From Amphiduros pacificus (Eukaryota; Annelida; Polychaeta; Phyllodocida; Hesionidae), in the NCBI GenBank assembly GCA_949316495.1, contig OX439004.1, positions 1,056,501 to 1,120,500 of the forward strand: a stretch of 64,000 nt of DNA. Reading direction: 5' to 3'. The notes below the pieces were generated by a model, which was not told the origin of the DNA, searched no databases, and was given only the letters and a program-made list of their open reading frames with translations. The first letter of the stretch is position 1. Each line of letters opens with the position of its first letter. A program made the translations under genes and the position numbers. Below, piece after piece: positions 61,881-64,000 of the stretch.

Positions 61881-64000
61881 GATGAAAATCTGAAAACAGA
61901 CTAAAAGAAAAAGTATTCAAGGGTAACTTTATAATAAATCATTTTGGTTTCCATTGAAGACATAAACAAGAGGTAAACTTAAATTTTGACAAGTACACTT
62001 CCATGGAAACCTGATGTACATTGAATCCAAACTGACAATATATGCGATTTTCACTTGTAAGATCTCTCAAAACTGAGCACAGACATCTTACGTTACAGCC
62101 GAAGACAACTGACCTGCGGACGACAACAGAGCTGCAGTTCCATTTTAAAAGCCTTTAAAGTACATCTGTTCTCTCGAAAATATTCAAATCAGACCATTCT
62201 CTGACACCTGCATGTGCCAACAATGTCAAATGGTGTGATAAACATCGGCAATCAATTGATAAACTGAAACGCAACTCTGTTGTCTTCCGCAGCTCTCTCA
62301 TGATTTTAAGCCGCGGAGGCTGGGATGGAACTGAAAACCCCAGAGCCTGATTTAGGGAAATATTCTACCATTATTGGTACCCTGATTTAGGACTAGCTGA
62401 AATTTGGTACCCTGATTTAGGACTAACTGACTAAGCTGAAAATGTCAGCGAAAAGGACCCTATTTAGCCCAGCTTCCCCAGTAACGCTGACTATGAAAGT
62501 AACCCCCCTGGGGGCTGTACATTGATGGTAGATCATCTACTTTTAAAACCAGGACTGGCAGGAATAGTTGATGTAAATCTGAAGGCTGTTTACTTATGAT
62601 ACATAGTTTTCTGTAGAACCATGAAAGAAGAGTATCCTTCTCATTTGAACGGGGTACAAAGTATGTGGGATGGGGATATGAAGTGTTGGACACTGCTCCG
62701 GGAGTGTGTTTTCGCAATCTGAAAATTTTCGATAAAGGTTCACTTAATATCGCTCAGATATCAGAAAATGTCGGTTGTTGTGCTATGTACATGCCCTGTC
62801 ACGTAAAAGTAGCTTCGTTAAAGCAATTAACTAACATATTCGTACGATATTTTAATGATTCAGATTGGAATAATGTTGTAAATAATAATAATACAAACTG
62901 ACTGTTTCTCCACGATCTGCTTTTCAGTCAAGCACACCATGCGTCGACGCACCAGTCTGTAAATAGGTCACGCCTGGTTCACCAGTGTCTCTTTCTTATC
63001 CCATAAGACGAGTGCGTCGTCACATCTCTTCTCTATAAGTGGGCTGACTTGTCCAGTCGTACATTCAAGAGGCTTGTTGTGTTGAACTTTAGCAAGGAAC
63101 TTGAGTGGTTTGACAACCATGATTGAATAATGAGTTCTTTGAATTAGTGTGCAGATGACACACGAATGAAAGGTAAAGTAAGATCATGCATATAAGGTCG
63201 TTCAAAATACATGAATTAGTTGACTTTTACTTTTGAACAAATCTAAAACAAAACGTTAATTACTGAATGAATACTACTTTTGTAATATGACTCTGACTTA
63301 TGAGTACTCTGAGTACTTAACTTAGTAATGACTGTAATGTTGTTCAAAGTTCTGAACTGTTGGCAGATATTGAGCCCATGTAATAAAAATATAAAATACT
63401 GATGCATGTATGCATGTATATGGCATGTATATGGCTTTATGTTATAAAGGATAGAAAAAAATCTTAACCAATTATCCCCCTAAATTATGTCATTTATGAT
63501 AAGACATTAGATGGTCCTGGCCTAATTATAGTAATATAGATCTTGCCGAACTGCAAGAATCTTTATCTGTCATTCCTGTGAAATTTCCTGACTGTCCTAA
63601 TAAGGATCCTGTAAATATCTGGTTCCTCTTTGGATATTCTCAAAAAAGAGGCAATAGTCCGACCATTCTGCAATTACCAATCGGCAAAGCATAGATGGGT
63701 GTTCTGGAGAGGTCTGACTTTTTAACTTTTATGCTAAAAATGCCAAATCCCACTTGCATGAGATTTTTTTAAATACCCAATTCTTTTAGTGGTAATTCAT
63801 ATTTTATGTATGATTATATCTTAAGTCTCCCCAAAAAGCTTGATAATTTTTTGCCAAACTCCACCAGAGGGCGACATAGTGAACCTATCGCCAATAGTTT
63901 GTGTGCCTCTGGTGGACAGTGTGTTAAAATGCAATCAAGATCCAAATTTCTTTTTGTTTCAAGATAAATATCAAGACCAGTGTATTAGCTAAAATGTAAT
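61881..64000. other. Upstream of POLR1H; one MITE, otherwise nothing recognised
   Basis: No gene supported. Holds the MITE at 62115-62296 and a short duplicated phrase (GGTACCCTGATTTAGGACTA at about 62378 and 62409). The POLR1H promoter must lie here or in 61755-61880, but no core element is evident. Confidence 0.5.
62115..62296. mobile_element. MITE-like element, copy 2
   Basis: Starts GCGGACGACAACAGAGCTGC and ends with the inverted AACTCTGTTGTCTTCCGCAG. The inner part (CAAATGGTGTGATAAACATC) matches copy 1 at 13280-13500. Non-coding. Confidence 0.7.

Noticed and set aside
62665-62901. 78-residue + strand frame upstream of POLR1H
   Set aside because: No recognisable domain, no splice partners; normal length for chance in AT-rich DNA.

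Overview
The window is animal nuclear DNA: split genes with GT-AG introns, several classes of non-LTR retrotransposon, tRNA-derived SINEs, DNA transposons and minisatellites. The SINE family, the Nimb-like LINE and the Penelope-like element suggest a lophotrochozoan, most likely a marine mollusc; this is inference from family resemblance, not from a search.

Two host loci are supported. On the + strand (1-14822) lies the 3' part of a secreted or surface protein gene. It has nine EGF exons (the first cut by the window edge), four thrombospondin type-1 exons and, after about 8 kb of transposon-filled DNA, three exons for a Ly6/uPAR (LU) three-finger domain with a hydrophobic GPI-type tail. Phase-1 boundaries let all of these be one gene, but the LU exons could be a separate gene. 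On the - strand (61754 back to 50155) is a complete four-exon gene for RNA polymerase I subunit RPA12 (POLR1H/ZNRD1), predicted at 116 aa.

The most striking observation is that tandem repeats start at exon 3' ends and carry the 5' splice site. In POLR1H intron 1 a 44-bp unit, made of the last 30 bases of exon 1 plus the first 14 of the intron, fills about 9.5 kb (roughly 215 units) and has higher-order duplications of 22, 68 and 50 units. POLR1H intron 3, the second LU exon and the eighth EGF exon show smaller versions of the same thing.

The rest is mostly transposons. 6345-13231 is a CR1/L2-like LINE whose ORF1 appears to join a coiled coil to a KH domain; a solo LTR fossil and a reverse-oriented relative are inserted in it. 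18700-23655 is a decayed hAT/ZNF862-like transposase holding another copy of that LINE and a Nimb fragment. 23756-24845 is a third copy of the LINE. 24900-26740 is a pogo/Tigger-like transposase with a PHD finger. 27975-38430 is a decayed repetitive family with a CXC (tesmin-like) C-terminus, split by a 4.8-kb I/Nimb-type LINE with a 17-bp target-site duplication and also hit by SINEs. 39100-39412 is a SINE with an 11-bp target-site duplication. 40640-42270 is a Penelope-like element. 42255-46790 is a CR1/Rex1-type LINE with a 2A-like motif and a repeat-bearing 5' region. 47157-48282 is a 36-bp minisatellite. Apart from the solo LTR, I recognised no LTR-retrovirus, Polinton or other capsid-bearing element.
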